Made by a program: the position numbers and the translations under genes
In this document: piece after piece, positions 15,141-23,367 of the stretch
Layout of the letters: every line of letters starts with the position of its first letter
Position numbering within the stretch: the stretch's first letter is position 1
Notes under the pieces: model-generated
Database searches by the model: none
What the model was told of the DNA's origin: nothing
The model's input: only the letters and a program-made list of their open reading frames with translations
NCBI GenBank assembly: GCA_002170735.1
Contig: NHIV01000032.1
Coordinates: forward strand, 1-31,783
Source: a bacterium TMED198
GTDB taxonomy: Bacteria > Fidelibacterota > Marinisomatia > SCGC-AAA003-L08 > D37C17
Direction of reading: 5' to 3'
Length of the DNA: 31,783 nt

Positions 15141-15904
15141 AGAATATAGTGTTTATTCCTAACATAAACTTAGGGGATGGTAGAAGTTCCAAGTATGATT
15201 ATTGTATAGAAAGTTGGAAGCATTGGTGTGATAAGAATGACTGTGAATTGTGGATGTGGGAGGACTTATTAGTTCCTGTAGAACAGATGAGGATTACCTG
15301 GCAACGTTACTATGTCTTTGATATACTAGATGCTAATGATGTTGAGTATAATCAAGTGTTAATGGTTGATGCTGATACTATTATTCACCCTAACTGCCCA
15401 AACTTTTTTAATGAGACCGAAGGTAAGTATGCGGCTGTTGTAAATGATGGATGTTATGAGTGGGTTAATAGAAGTATAGCACAATACGGTGTTAAGTTTT
15501 TCAATAAAGATACATTTCCTACTTGGAGATATGTTAATGGTGGATTTCAAATATTTAATAAAACTCACAAAAATTACTTAAAAGGTTTAGTTGATTGGTA
15601 TAATAAAAATATGACAGAATTAAATATGGTATTTGGTAAATGGAACTCTACAGACCAAACTTGTATTAATTTCTACAGAGAAGAGAAAGGTCTTGATATG
15701 AAGATACTACCATCTTGCTATAACTTTCAAGATTTATTCAGAAAAAATCTATTATATATAGATGCGAGTTGTTGGTGGGAGGATGAATTACATTACTTAA
15801 ACAATGGGTGGGTGTATCACTTCAATGCTATACCAAGAAATGATATGAATAGGGATGCTAATTATTGGATAGATAGAACTTATAAGGAATTATTTAATGT
15901 GTAG
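15137..15904 (+). CDS. GT8-like (GT-A) glycosyltransferase
   Basis: A 255-residue glycosyltransferase with a GT-A core: KNIVFIPNINLGDG at the N-terminus, a MVDADTII segment with the DxD at 78-80, RYVNGGFQIFNK (the G-G-x-x-x-x-N late motif of GT8 and related enzymes), and a STDQTCIN helix. I place the start at the ATG at 15137, which overlaps the previous stop as ATGA; an ATG at 15119 in the same frame would add six residues but overlaps the upstream gene more. It likely adds one sugar to the glycan. Donor unknown. Confidence 0.8.
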   Translation: MKNIVFIPNINLGDGRSSKYDYCIESWKHWCDKNDCELWMWEDLLVPVEQMRITWQRYYVFDILDANDVEYNQVLMVDADTIIHPNCPNFFNETEGKYAAVVNDGCYEWVNRSIAQYGVKFFNKDTFPTWRYVNGGFQIFNKTHKNYLKGLVDWYNKNMTELNMVFGKWNSTDQTCINFYREEKGLDMKILPSCYNFQDLFRKNLLYIDASCWWEDELHYLNNGWVYHFNAIPRNDMNRDANYWIDRTYKELFNV

Positions 15905-17249
15905 TATATTGTTTACAAGTAAAGATATCAAAGATTATGATGATATAAATTATTATCTGAAATTCAGAGGTCCTGATGATACCTCAATAGTAAAAGATGA
16001 GGTTAATAATTTTACATTTATACACAATTTACTTAGTATGACTGGTGAATTTACAACACAGCCATTTCAAAAAGATGGTATTGTTTGCCTGTATAATGGT
16101 GAAATTTATAACTACAAAGACTTTGGGGACTATAAGAGTGATGGTTATTGTATCATAGATTTGTATAAAAAATATGGAGTTAACTTTGTAAAGAAGTTAG
16201 ATGGTGAATTTGCTATAGCATTATTAGACTTTAACGAGGATATAATACTGATTGCCACAGACCCATTTAAGACAAAGCCGCTATTCTATTCACACTCAAA
16301 CAGAGAATTTGGTTGCTCTACATATAGAACAGCACTTGATAAGATAGGACATAATGATGTCTATAAAGCTAAAACAAATATGGCTATGATATTTAGAATA
16401 TCTGATTCTAAACTATTAGACCAATTTATTATAAATAATTTTGATTTAGAACAACACAAAGATAATTTCGATGATTGGACTAAAGCATTTCAAAACTCTA
16501 TATTTAAAAGAACTAATGATACTACTCAAAATATTTTTATAGGGTTAAGCTCTGGTTATGACAGTGGTGCTATTTGCTGTGAGTTATTGAAACAGGAAGT
16601 ACCATTCAAAGCTTACAGTGTTTTAACTCCTATTATTGTGCATGAAAATAGACGTGTTGTTGAGGAACGACAAAGGATAATATCCCAAAGCAATATTTCT
16701 GAGTTTCAAAATCTTATGAAAGACCAAGACATAAGAGTCCAACACAGAAACCTATTGAAAAGTGGCACGGAAGAATTTAATTACACCATAAGGTCTGATA
16801 GTAGTGACTACAATGAATATGACAGAAGATTAATTGATGATAAGGCTGCGTCTTGGATGTCTTGGGTATGTGATACTGCTAAAAAAGAAAACAAAAGACT
16901 TTACTTAACAGGTATGGGAGCAGATGAAATATTTTCTGATTATGGATTCAATGGGATTAAAAAAACGAATCACAGTAATTTTGGTGGTTTGTTCCCAAAT
17001 GATTTGAAAGAGGTGTTTCCGTGGGCTAGTTTTTACTTCAGTACAATGGAGTCGTATCTTGCAAAAGAGGAGTATGTTGCAGGATTACATGGATTGGAAG
17101 CTCGCTACCCATTTCTTGACAAGGATGTGGTTCAGGAGTTCCTATGGTTGAAGCCGGAGTTAAAGAACAGCCAATACAAATCAGTATTGGACAATTATTT
17201 TGTAGAAAACAAATTTCCATTTTCAAGGGGAGAAAAGAAGGGGTTCTGA
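15897..17249 (+). CDS. AsnB-like glutamine amidotransferase (asparagine synthase family)
   Basis: A 450-residue class II amidotransferase. Cys2 after the initiator Met is the glutaminase nucleophile; RGPDD (24-28) and YNGEIYN (66-72) line the glutamine site. The synthetase domain carries LSSGYDSG (217-224), matching the S-G-x-D-S pyrophosphate loop, and LTGMGADEIF and GLEARYPFLD, both typical of AsnB. It is shorter than E. coli AsnB (554). In O-antigen clusters such enzymes (for example WbpS/WbpG-type) amidate sugar carboxylates or supply ammonia rather than make asparagine, and the glycan setting here favours that. All main catalytic motifs are present. Confidence 0.87.
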   Translation: MCSILFTSKDIKDYDDINYYLKFRGPDDTSIVKDEVNNFTFIHNLLSMTGEFTTQPFQKDGIVCLYNGEIYNYKDFGDYKSDGYCIIDLYKKYGVNFVKKLDGEFAIALLDFNEDIILIATDPFKTKPLFYSHSNREFGCSTYRTALDKIGHNDVYKAKTNMAMIFRISDSKLLDQFIINNFDLEQHKDNFDDWTKAFQNSIFKRTNDTTQNIFIGLSSGYDSGAICCELLKQEVPFKAYSVLTPIIVHENRRVVEERQRIISQSNISEFQNLMKDQDIRVQHRNLLKSGTEEFNYTIRSDSSDYNEYDRRLIDDKAASWMSWVCDTAKKENKRLYLTGMGADEIFSDYGFNGIKKTNHSNFGGLFPNDLKEVFPWASFYFSTMESYLAKEEYVAGLHGLEARYPFLDKDVVQEFLWLKPELKNSQYKSVLDNYFVENKFPFSRGEKKGF

Positions 17250-18064
17250 TGATAAAAGCTAAATACAAAAACATTCACAAATCAGTTTCAATCGGAGATA
17301 ATTTTTCTATTGATTGTGAAAAGGTTACGATAGGTAAATATTCTAAAATAGGTAATAATGTTAAAATAAAATGCAAAGAGTTAGTAATAGGTGAACATCT
17401 ATATATGGCTGATGGTGTAGAGATAGGAAGGGGTGGTTGCACTGGTCCTAACTCTACAGTTAAGATAGGTAATGGAGTTGGAATATTTGAGAATGCTATC
17501 ATCAATCCATCTGAACCTGTAGAGATAGGAGACAATTGTGGCATCGGAGCTGATGTAATGATTTGGACTCATGGTGCTTGGTTGGATATAACAAAGGGAT
17601 TTCCATCAGAGTTTGGTCCTGTCAAGATAGGTAATGATGTTTGGTTGCCTGCTAGAAGTATTGTATTACCTAATGTGGTTGTCGGTGATAATGTGGTAAT
17701 AGGAACTAATTCATTGGTTAATAAGAGTCTGCCTGACGGATGTCTAGCCGCTGGTATACCGTGTAAGGTTATTAAGGAAAATATGTACCCAAAATCGCTC
17801 GATGATGGTGAAATCGAATCGATGGTAAATGAAATTCTTTCAGATTGGGAGGCATTATGTGAACATAAAGGAATAACTCGTACAATTAAAACTAAGTATG
17901 AAAAAGGAAAAATATATTTGAATCAGAGCCATTTTGAAACTATGTATAATATAGAAGATAAAACAATTGAAGGACATACAAACGATGTCTCAGAGGATTT
18001 AAGGGATTATCTTAGAAGAAGGGGTGTTAAAATATATGCCGATAGGTTTTTCAAATCGATATGA
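17249..18064 (+). CDS. Hexapeptide-repeat (left-handed beta-helix) acyltransferase
   Basis: A 271-residue protein with repeated hexapeptide units (SIGDNFSI, TIGKYSKIGNNV, VKIGNGVG, VEIGDNCGIGADV, VKIGNDVWLPARSIVLPNVVVGDNVVIG), the left-handed beta-helix of LacA/VatD/WecD-type acetyl or acyl transferases. It ends with CLAAGIPCKVI, the usual closing element, plus an extra 85-residue C-terminal helical extension. Expected reaction is O- or N-acylation of a sugar from acyl-CoA. I start it at ATG 17249, which overlaps the AsnB stop; a frame extending upstream would run into AsnB. It lies next to a deacetylase, suggesting acyl-group exchange on an amino sugar. Confidence 0.85.
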   Translation: MIKAKYKNIHKSVSIGDNFSIDCEKVTIGKYSKIGNNVKIKCKELVIGEHLYMADGVEIGRGGCTGPNSTVKIGNGVGIFENAIINPSEPVEIGDNCGIGADVMIWTHGAWLDITKGFPSEFGPVKIGNDVWLPARSIVLPNVVVGDNVVIGTNSLVNKSLPDGCLAAGIPCKVIKENMYPKSLDDGEIESMVNEILSDWEALCEHKGITRTIKTKYEKGKIYLNQSHFETMYNIEDKTIEGHTNDVSEDLRDYLRRRGVKIYADRFFKSI

Positions 18065-18687
18065 AATTTTTAAATTTAGATAAAGTCCTTTGTTTATCAG
18101 CTCATCCTGATGATACAGAATATGGTATGTTAGGTTCTATGGCCACATATGGGGAAACTCAATTTGACATTCTTGTTTTGTCAGATGGTGGAGATTTTGA
18201 TGAAACCACTGGTGAGGATAGAACTAAAGAGTGTATGTATATTTGGGATTGGTTTGAGAACGTGAATGGTAAATTTTCAGAACAATCTCATGTAAAATCC
18301 GAATCAGAAGATTTTTGGGTAAATCATATTGAAAATAAATATGACATCAGTTCTTATGGTGCAATTTGTACTTTACCAAAACACGATTCACATTTTGAAC
18401 ATAGAATGGTTAATCATATATCTTACGCGCTGTTAAGGGGGAAAGATGTTGGTCTTATAACATACAGAACACCATCGACATTAGAAGAATGGATTCCAAA
18501 TTACTATGTTAATGTTAACTCTGTAATAACAAATAAAGTAGGATTACTGAGAGAAGGATTTGTTTCACAAAAAGATAAATTATATTTTCAAGAACAAAGT
18601 ATAAGAGATTTCCATACCAATTATTTATGTTCAAAGGTTGGTGCTGGTTATGTAGAACAATTTAGGATAGAGAGACTTTTTGGATGA
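18061..18687 (+). CDS. PIG-L/LmbE family N-deacetylase
   Basis: A 208-residue zinc-dependent deacetylase of the PIG-L/LmbE family, which removes acetyl groups from GlcNAc-type sugars. It has AHPDDTE (14-20), the hallmark zinc/catalytic motif with the nucleophile-activating Asp, a LVLSDGGD strand and loop, and a late HDSHFEHRMV with the third zinc histidine. The gene overlaps its neighbours by 4 bases each and follows the hexapeptide acyltransferase, so a deacetylate-then-reacylate pair is likely. Membrane segments are absent, indicating a soluble enzyme acting on nucleotide sugar or lipid-linked substrate in the cytoplasm. Confidence 0.86.
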   Translation: MKFLNLDKVLCLSAHPDDTEYGMLGSMATYGETQFDILVLSDGGDFDETTGEDRTKECMYIWDWFENVNGKFSEQSHVKSESEDFWVNHIENKYDISSYGAICTLPKHDSHFEHRMVNHISYALLRGKDVGLITYRTPSTLEEWIPNYYVNVNSVITNKVGLLREGFVSQKDKLYFQEQSIRDFHTNYLCSKVGAGYVEQFRIERLFG

Positions 18688-19277
18688 AGATTGGATTAGT
18701 TATTGTTGATTCTTGGGTTTCAAATAAATGGTCTAATTTTTTGTGTAAAAAATATGGTGAAAATCCAGTGCCAGATTGGTCGGATACAGAAAAGAAAAAT
18801 GTAAGGCAATTTAGTAAATTTTTAACTTATGTTTGTGATTTTGAGAGGAGAAGGGGAACAACTATTATACATAGTTTTGGAGAAAAAACGACTAAATTCA
18901 CACAACACGCTAACATAAATTCTATATCTCAAGTTAAAATAAAAACAGGTGATCTAGTAGTCGGCGCAGATTTAATCGCAGAAGCAATTCTTAGAGAAAA
19001 GTTGAATTTTGTTTTATATGGAGGTTTTCATTTTGGAAGGTGTGTGCACGGACACTGTGAAATGGCTCAGTTAAACTTAGATTTGAACAATAAAAGTAAT
19101 GTGGATAATTTGAATATAGTTTTAAATTTATCTATGGTTTTACCTAAAAATAGCTTTAAACAAAACTTAGCTAAGACTTCTAAGAGACTACTCAAACCTT
19201 ATTTTAGTAGTTACAATTACCATCTTTGGTCTTTGGATGGGTTTGAATCTCTTTTGGTACATAAGGATACACAGTGA
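18684..19277 (+). CDS. Isochorismatase-like protein (tentative)
   Basis: A 197-residue protein that may have the isochorismatase/cysteine hydrolase fold. LVIVDSW places an Asp at residue 9 where the family has its catalytic Asp, a basic-rich helix and TTIIHSF strand follow, and FVLYGGFHFGRCVHGHCEMA puts a Cys (C120) after a G-x-x-x-x-x-C loop, like the family nucleophile. The expected mid-protein Lys in a V-K-x-x-x-S-A-F context is not seen, so an active hydrolase is doubtful. It sits between the deacetylase and a GT-B gene. An alternative is an unrelated alpha/beta protein. Function not established. Confidence 0.45.
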   Translation: MKIGLVIVDSWVSNKWSNFLCKKYGENPVPDWSDTEKKNVRQFSKFLTYVCDFERRRGTTIIHSFGEKTTKFTQHANINSISQVKIKTGDLVVGADLIAEAILREKLNFVLYGGFHFGRCVHGHCEMAQLNLDLNNKSNVDNLNIVLNLSMVLPKNSFKQNLAKTSKRLLKPYFSSYNYHLWSLDGFESLLVHKDTQ

Positions 19278-20203
19278 AAATAGGATTCTTTTCAGAAGCT
19301 GGTTATGAAGGTAAAGTGTCTAGAAACCATCCTAATATGAGAACGGATGTGGCTTGGGTCTGTGCTTTAAATGCGACACATCACCCATTTCAGAAGATAG
19401 AAACTTTGCCAGATAAGTTATATGATGTTGGGGTGATGATACTACCTAAGAAAAGAGAGATGTTGTTGAACTACCCACTGTTGGAACAATATCGTAGAGT
19501 GTGTAAAAGAGTTACTGTGATGCAAGAAAGTTATTACAACTACTGGCAAGACAGTCCTATCGCAGAACAGGTTTGGTATTTCAATTTCATAACAGAGATG
19601 GATTTAATATTTTGTCACAATGATGTTGATTTAAAGTATTACAGCGGACTAACAAATGTAAGGACTGAATTATTACCCACTGTGATGATTACCGATGGTA
19701 TTGTTCGTAGAAATGAGTGGGGTGAGGGTGTAATAATTGGTGGCAATTGGGTTAGGGACTATGGTGGTTTTGATTCATATCAAGTAGCACTAGAGTTGAC
19801 AGACGATATTACAGCAGTAACTACTGGTAGGATGAAGAAAGAAGAGAGTCAGGTGTTGAAGCACATTCCTTGGGTTTTATGGAGAGAGTGGATAGACATC
19901 TTATCACAATTCAATGTCGGTGTTCAGTTGGGAACAGCTGCAGCTGGAACATTCAATCTTAATTGTAGTTTTCATGGGATACCCTGTATTGCTTACTCAA
20001 ATTCAAATACTCAGAGTATACTACACCCACTAACTACAGTCGAACTTGGAGACTTAGAAAAAGCCAAAGAAATTGCTAACAAACTAAAAGATGAGAAGTT
20101 TTATAAACTATGTATGGAAACAACCGAAAAAAGATATGAAGCATACTATTCAGAGAAAAAGTTTTTTTCTCATATGGAAAGAATTTTTGTATCTTTGGGA
20201 TAA
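19274..20203 (+). CDS. Glycosyltransferase-like protein (probable GT-B)
   Basis: A 309-residue alpha/beta protein with a GT-B layout: MKIGFFSEAGYEG N-terminal strand and glycine-containing loop, central VIIGGNWVRDYGG, and a C-terminal half where FNVGVQLGTAAAGTFNLNCSFHGIPCIAYS resembles the donor-binding loop (a glycine/small-residue rich turn, then G-I-P-C-I). Classical EX7E glutamates are not evident. It starts with GTG, seven bases after AAGGA, overlapping the previous gene by 4. It closes the assembly block; a 36-base gap follows. The sugar is unknown, and a non-glycosyltransferase alpha/beta role cannot be excluded. Confidence 0.62.
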   Translation: MKIGFFSEAGYEGKVSRNHPNMRTDVAWVCALNATHHPFQKIETLPDKLYDVGVMILPKKREMLLNYPLLEQYRRVCKRVTVMQESYYNYWQDSPIAEQVWYFNFITEMDLIFCHNDVDLKYYSGLTNVRTELLPTVMITDGIVRRNEWGEGVIIGGNWVRDYGGFDSYQVALELTDDITAVTTGRMKKEESQVLKHIPWVLWREWIDILSQFNVGVQLGTAAAGTFNLNCSFHGIPCIAYSNSNTQSILHPLTTVELGDLEKAKEIANKLKDEKFYKLCMETTEKRYEAYYSEKKFFSHMERIFVSLG

Positions 20204-20239
20204 TTCTTTATAGTTATATATAAGACTAAAAGTTATATA
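20204..20239 (+). promoter_or_regulatory. AT-rich gap with 9-base direct repeat
   Basis: This is the longest non-coding gap within the glycan region (36 bases). It contains the direct repeat AGTTATATA at 20212-20220 and 20231-20239, starts spaced 19 bases apart, with the second copy touching the ATG. No Shine-Dalgarno sequence is visible, unusual for this window. It may be a promoter or operator for the precursor module that starts here. Confidence 0.35.
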
Positions 20240-20611
20240 ATGAATAATAAACCAAAAACAATATTTTGTGATATAGACGGAACTTTATGTGAGCATCCAT
20301 ATTCAGGTACCAAACACGGTAGTTACGATATGGATAGTGATATGATACCGTTATCAGGAACCATAAAAAAATTATGGGAATGGGATAAAGCTGGATATAT
20401 GATTATCCTAACCACAGGTAGAAAAGAAAGTATGAGAAAATCAACTGAAAATCAGTTAAGAAGGGCTGGTATCATCTATGATAAATTGATTATGGGTATC
20501 GGTGGTGGTACTAGAGTATTAATAAATGATTTAAAGCCTGATAGAGATGGCCCTACAGCAATAGCAATTAACTTAAAAAGAGATATAGGAGTCAAAGATG
20601 TCAAAATATGA
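20240..20611 (+). CDS. Small HAD-superfamily phosphatase
   Basis: A 123-residue HAD protein with motif I FCDIDGTL (nucleophile D11, acid/base D13), motif II LTTGRKES and a late acidic motif INDLKPD. There is little or no cap domain, as in small sugar-phosphate phosphatases of capsule and LPS loci. In the context of the GmhA-like, kinase and nucleotidyltransferase genes that follow, it could act as the heptose bisphosphate phosphatase (the GmhB step), but it lacks the zinc-binding cysteines of GmhB and is much shorter than that enzyme (about 190). No RBS is seen before the ATG. The 3' end overlaps the cupin gene by 14 bases. Confidence 0.82.
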   Translation: MNNKPKTIFCDIDGTLCEHPYSGTKHGSYDMDSDMIPLSGTIKKLWEWDKAGYMIILTTGRKESMRKSTENQLRRAGIIYDKLIMGIGGGTRVLINDLKPDRDGPTAIAINLKRDIGVKDVKI

Positions 20612-21074
20612 TCATATAGATGATGCTTGGGTAAAAGAAGCATTAGAAGAATACAAAGATAAGATTGATGAGAACAAATCTCATCGCTTGGATATCAGTT
20701 CATACAGAGTTGAAAAGCCTTGGGGATATGAACTTTGGTTAGAGTTGAATGAACACTATGCGTACAAGTTGATTCATATGAATGCCGGATATCAGAGTAG
20801 TTTACAGTGGCATGAAAAGAAAGTAGAAACCAATTATGTTATTGAGGGTGAAGCTGAAGTATTATTAGAAAACGAAGATGGGACAATGGAATCAAGGAGT
20901 TACAAAGCTGGTGATGGTTGGTGTGTACCACTAAAGACAAAACACAGAGTTATTGCCACAACTGATTATACCGCACTTGAATGTTCAACTGCACATCTAA
21001 ATGATTGCATTAGATTTGAAGATGATTCGGATAGAGGTAGTGGTAAAATAAATACGGAGCATGAAGGTAATTAA
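20598..21074 (+). CDS. Cupin, ManC C-terminal / type II phosphomannose isomerase-like
   Basis: A 158-residue cupin. VEKPWGYELWLE (38-49) is the entry motif shared with type II mannose-6-phosphate isomerases, SSLQWHEKKVETNYVIEG (67-84) carries metal ligands of the first cupin motif (H72 and E77), and GDGWCVPLKTKHRV (105-118) the second (H116). Such cupins interconvert sugar phosphates; as single-domain proteins they also occur as sugar epimerase or isomerase partners in LPS loci. AGGAG sits seven bases before the ATG. It overlaps the HAD gene by 14 bases and the nucleotidyltransferase gene by 1. Substrate is unassigned. Confidence 0.8.
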   Translation: MSKYDHIDDAWVKEALEEYKDKIDENKSHRLDISSYRVEKPWGYELWLELNEHYAYKLIHMNAGYQSSLQWHEKKVETNYVIEGEAEVLLENEDGTMESRSYKAGDGWCVPLKTKHRVIATTDYTALECSTAHLNDCIRFEDDSDRGSGKINTEHEGN

Positions 21075-22738
21075 TGAAAACATCCTACTGTAATAATTGT
21101 CAAGCAACTGTAAAAGTTTTACATGACTATGGTTCCGGATATTCAGATATTTTTTATTGTTCTGAGTGCGACAAAGAATTAAATTACAATTTTAAATTTT
21201 GTATTTTAGCAGCAGGTATGGGTACAAGAAATAATGATGTCGATGGTTTACATAAAGCATTATTGCCATTAGAAAATAAACCTGTAATATCACATATTAT
21301 TGATAAATTGGATAAGAGGGTTGAAGTTGTTGTAGCAGTTGGTTATAAGTCAAATCAAATTAAGACTTATTTAGAAGCAGTTTATATTGATAGGAAAATA
21401 ACTTACGTTGATGTAGATAATTTTGATGGGGAAGGTTCGGGTCCAGGTTATAGTTTATTGTCTTGTAAAGAAGAGTTACAAGTTCCTTTTATATTTACTT
21501 CTGTTGATACATTAGTTAAAGAGGATGCTGTATTTAATTTTGTTGGGGATAACTGGTTAGGTGTATCCGAAGTTCCAATAGAAAATTCAATGGATTATTG
21601 TTTAGTTAGAGGTAGTAAATATTTAGATAATTTATACTATGGAACTGGTAATAGAGCGTATGTTGGTATGGCTGGTATACATGACTATGAAAACTTTTGG
21701 AATGCTTTAGAAGATAGGAAAATATTAAAAGACGAATATCAAGTTATTCATGGTTTCGATGGATTGGAAAATATTAAGTTAATTGATTTTACTTGGTATG
21801 ATACAGGTAATAATAAATCATATCATGAAACAAAAAAGGTTTTTTGTAATGATGTTGTTGCTAATAAAAGTGATGAGGCGATATTCATTGATGGTGGTAA
21901 AGTAATTAAATACTTTAACAGTCCTAAGAAAACAAAACTCAGAGTTGAAAGGGCAGGATATTTAAATGGTAATTGTCCTGACATAACAATGATAAATGAG
22001 AATATGTATTGTTACGATTATATAAATGGCGAGATGCTTTCTAATATAAATGATGAAACTCTTATGAGAAAATTCTTAGATGATTGTCAAGAAAAGTTAT
22101 GGGAAGAAACTTATACAGATGATACCTTTTTAGAAAATTGTGAAGAAATGTATGAGACAAAAACTAAAGAAAGGGTACTTAAACTACATAATTCAGAGCT
22201 TGACAGAATAACTATTATTAATGGCGTAAAAGTTCAACCAATAGAAGATATGTTAAATAAAGTTGATTGGGATTGGTTCAATGAAACAGCAATTCCTTCA
22301 TATTTCCATGGAGACTTACAACCAGAAAATATACTATATGATAAAGATAAGGATAAATTTGTATTAATTGATTGGAGACAGAGCTTTGGAAAAAGCACCA
22401 AAATTGGCGATGTATATTACGACTTAGGTAAAATATATCATGCAATAATGATTAATGGTCAGAGTATATTAAAGGACATGTTTAGTTATAACAGAGTTGG
22501 AAATACTGCTAATGTTGAGTTTTATGCTAAAAGTAACTTAGTTTATTTTATGGATATATTCCAAGAGTTTTGTTATGACAATGATTATGATTGGGATACT
22601 GTAGAATTATTGGGTATCTTACAATATTTTAGTATTTGTACATTATATGATAATTTTAAAGATGGTCGATATGGAAACTTTCTATTTTTATATGGAAAAT
22701 ATTTACTAGCAAAATTTCTATTAAGGAGTAAAAAATGA
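21074..22738 (+). CDS. Fusion: Zn ribbon + sugar nucleotidyltransferase + APH-type kinase
   Basis: A 554-residue three-part protein. Residues 1-35 form a zinc ribbon (C6, C9, C29, C32). Residues 42-260 are a nucleotidyltransferase with LAAGMGTR (45-52), the K61 phosphate-binding lysine in a K-x-x-x-P context, and VDTL (144-147) in the place of the usual metal-binding G-D. The C-terminal part is a kinase of the aminoglycoside/choline kinase type with HGDLQPEN (412-419) and LIDW (431-434). Fused or paired APH kinase plus nucleotidyltransferase is known for AmgK/MurU (anomeric sugar kinase) and LicA/LicC (choline). The domains could together phosphorylate a sugar and activate it to an NDP-sugar. 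Next comes a GmhA-like isomerase, so a heptose substrate is plausible. Confidence 0.85.
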   Translation: MKTSYCNNCQATVKVLHDYGSGYSDIFYCSECDKELNYNFKFCILAAGMGTRNNDVDGLHKALLPLENKPVISHIIDKLDKRVEVVVAVGYKSNQIKTYLEAVYIDRKITYVDVDNFDGEGSGPGYSLLSCKEELQVPFIFTSVDTLVKEDAVFNFVGDNWLGVSEVPIENSMDYCLVRGSKYLDNLYYGTGNRAYVGMAGIHDYENFWNALEDRKILKDEYQVIHGFDGLENIKLIDFTWYDTGNNKSYHETKKVFCNDVVANKSDEAIFIDGGKVIKYFNSPKKTKLRVERAGYLNGNCPDITMINENMYCYDYINGEMLSNINDETLMRKFLDDCQEKLWEETYTDDTFLENCEEMYETKTKERVLKLHNSELDRITIINGVKVQPIEDMLNKVDWDWFNETAIPSYFHGDLQPENILYDKDKDKFVLIDWRQSFGKSTKIGDVYYDLGKIYHAIMINGQSILKDMFSYNRVGNTANVEFYAKSNLVYFMDIFQEFCYDNDYDWDTVELLGILQYFSICTLYDNFKDGRYGNFLFLYGKYLLAKFLLRSKK

Positions 22739-23367
22739 ATAAGAAAAAACTCATAGAGTTATATAAAGAAGAATCAGCAAATGTGTTTGGTAATATACCG
22801 ACATCTAAAATTGTAAAGTTTGTTGATATGGTATTTGATGCATATGAAAATGAACAAACTATTTTTGCGTGTGGTAATGGTGGTAATGTTGCTTCCGTGC
22901 AAAACTTGGTGGTGGATATGAATATGCACCCATTTGTCTCAGAGGACAAGGGAGTTCAAACAATACCACGAAATAAATTCAAATGTGTTAGTTTATGTAG
23001 TGACCAAGCAAGTATAACCGGAATTGGTAATGACTTGGGATTCCGTTTTATATTTAGTGAACAATTAAAATATCAGGGTATTAAAGGTGATATTGTATTC
23101 GGTATGTCAGGTTCAGGTAACTCTAAGAATGTGCTAGAGGCTTTCAGAGTTGCTAAAAACAGAGGTATGAAAACTATATTGGTTACAAGAAACTCTATTA
23201 ACAATTGTAATGATTTTGCAGACTTAACTATATCACTTGAGGGCACATCGGAGTTTCCTGGTCAAACGGGTGGCAACAACAATAACTTTCATTTTGAAGA
23301 TGTATTGTCAAAGATAACACATATAGCTGTTGGACTACTAAAGGAGAAAGTACATAATGAAGATTAA
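22735..23367 (+). CDS. SIS-domain sugar phosphate isomerase, GmhA-like
   Basis: A 210-residue SIS-domain protein. ACGNGGNVASVQNLVVDM (46-62) aligns with the C-G-N-G-G-S-A-A-D-A-Q segment of GmhA, and GMSGSGNSKN (123-132) is the phosphosugar-binding loop. GmhA converts sedoheptulose 7-phosphate to D-glycero-D-manno-heptose 7-phosphate. By eye the C-terminal KITHIAV keeps the His of GmhA (H180 in E. coli), while the nearby Gln is replaced by Glu and the Glu after the first loop is Asp, so activity could be altered. An AAGGAG RBS precedes the ATG. It overlaps the transketolase N-terminal gene by 11 bases, which supports a sedoheptulose substrate. Confidence 0.8.
   Translation: MNKKKLIELYKEESANVFGNIPTSKIVKFVDMVFDAYENEQTIFACGNGGNVASVQNLVVDMNMHPFVSEDKGVQTIPRNKFKCVSLCSDQASITGIGNDLGFRFIFSEQLKYQGIKGDIVFGMSGSGNSKNVLEAFRVAKNRGMKTILVTRNSINNCNDFADLTISLEGTSEFPGQTGGNNNNFHFEDVLSKITHIAVGLLKEKVHNED

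Noticed and set aside
20240..20611. Naming the HAD protein GmhB
   Set aside because: It is too short and lacks the GmhB zinc cysteines. Only a possible equivalent role from context is kept.
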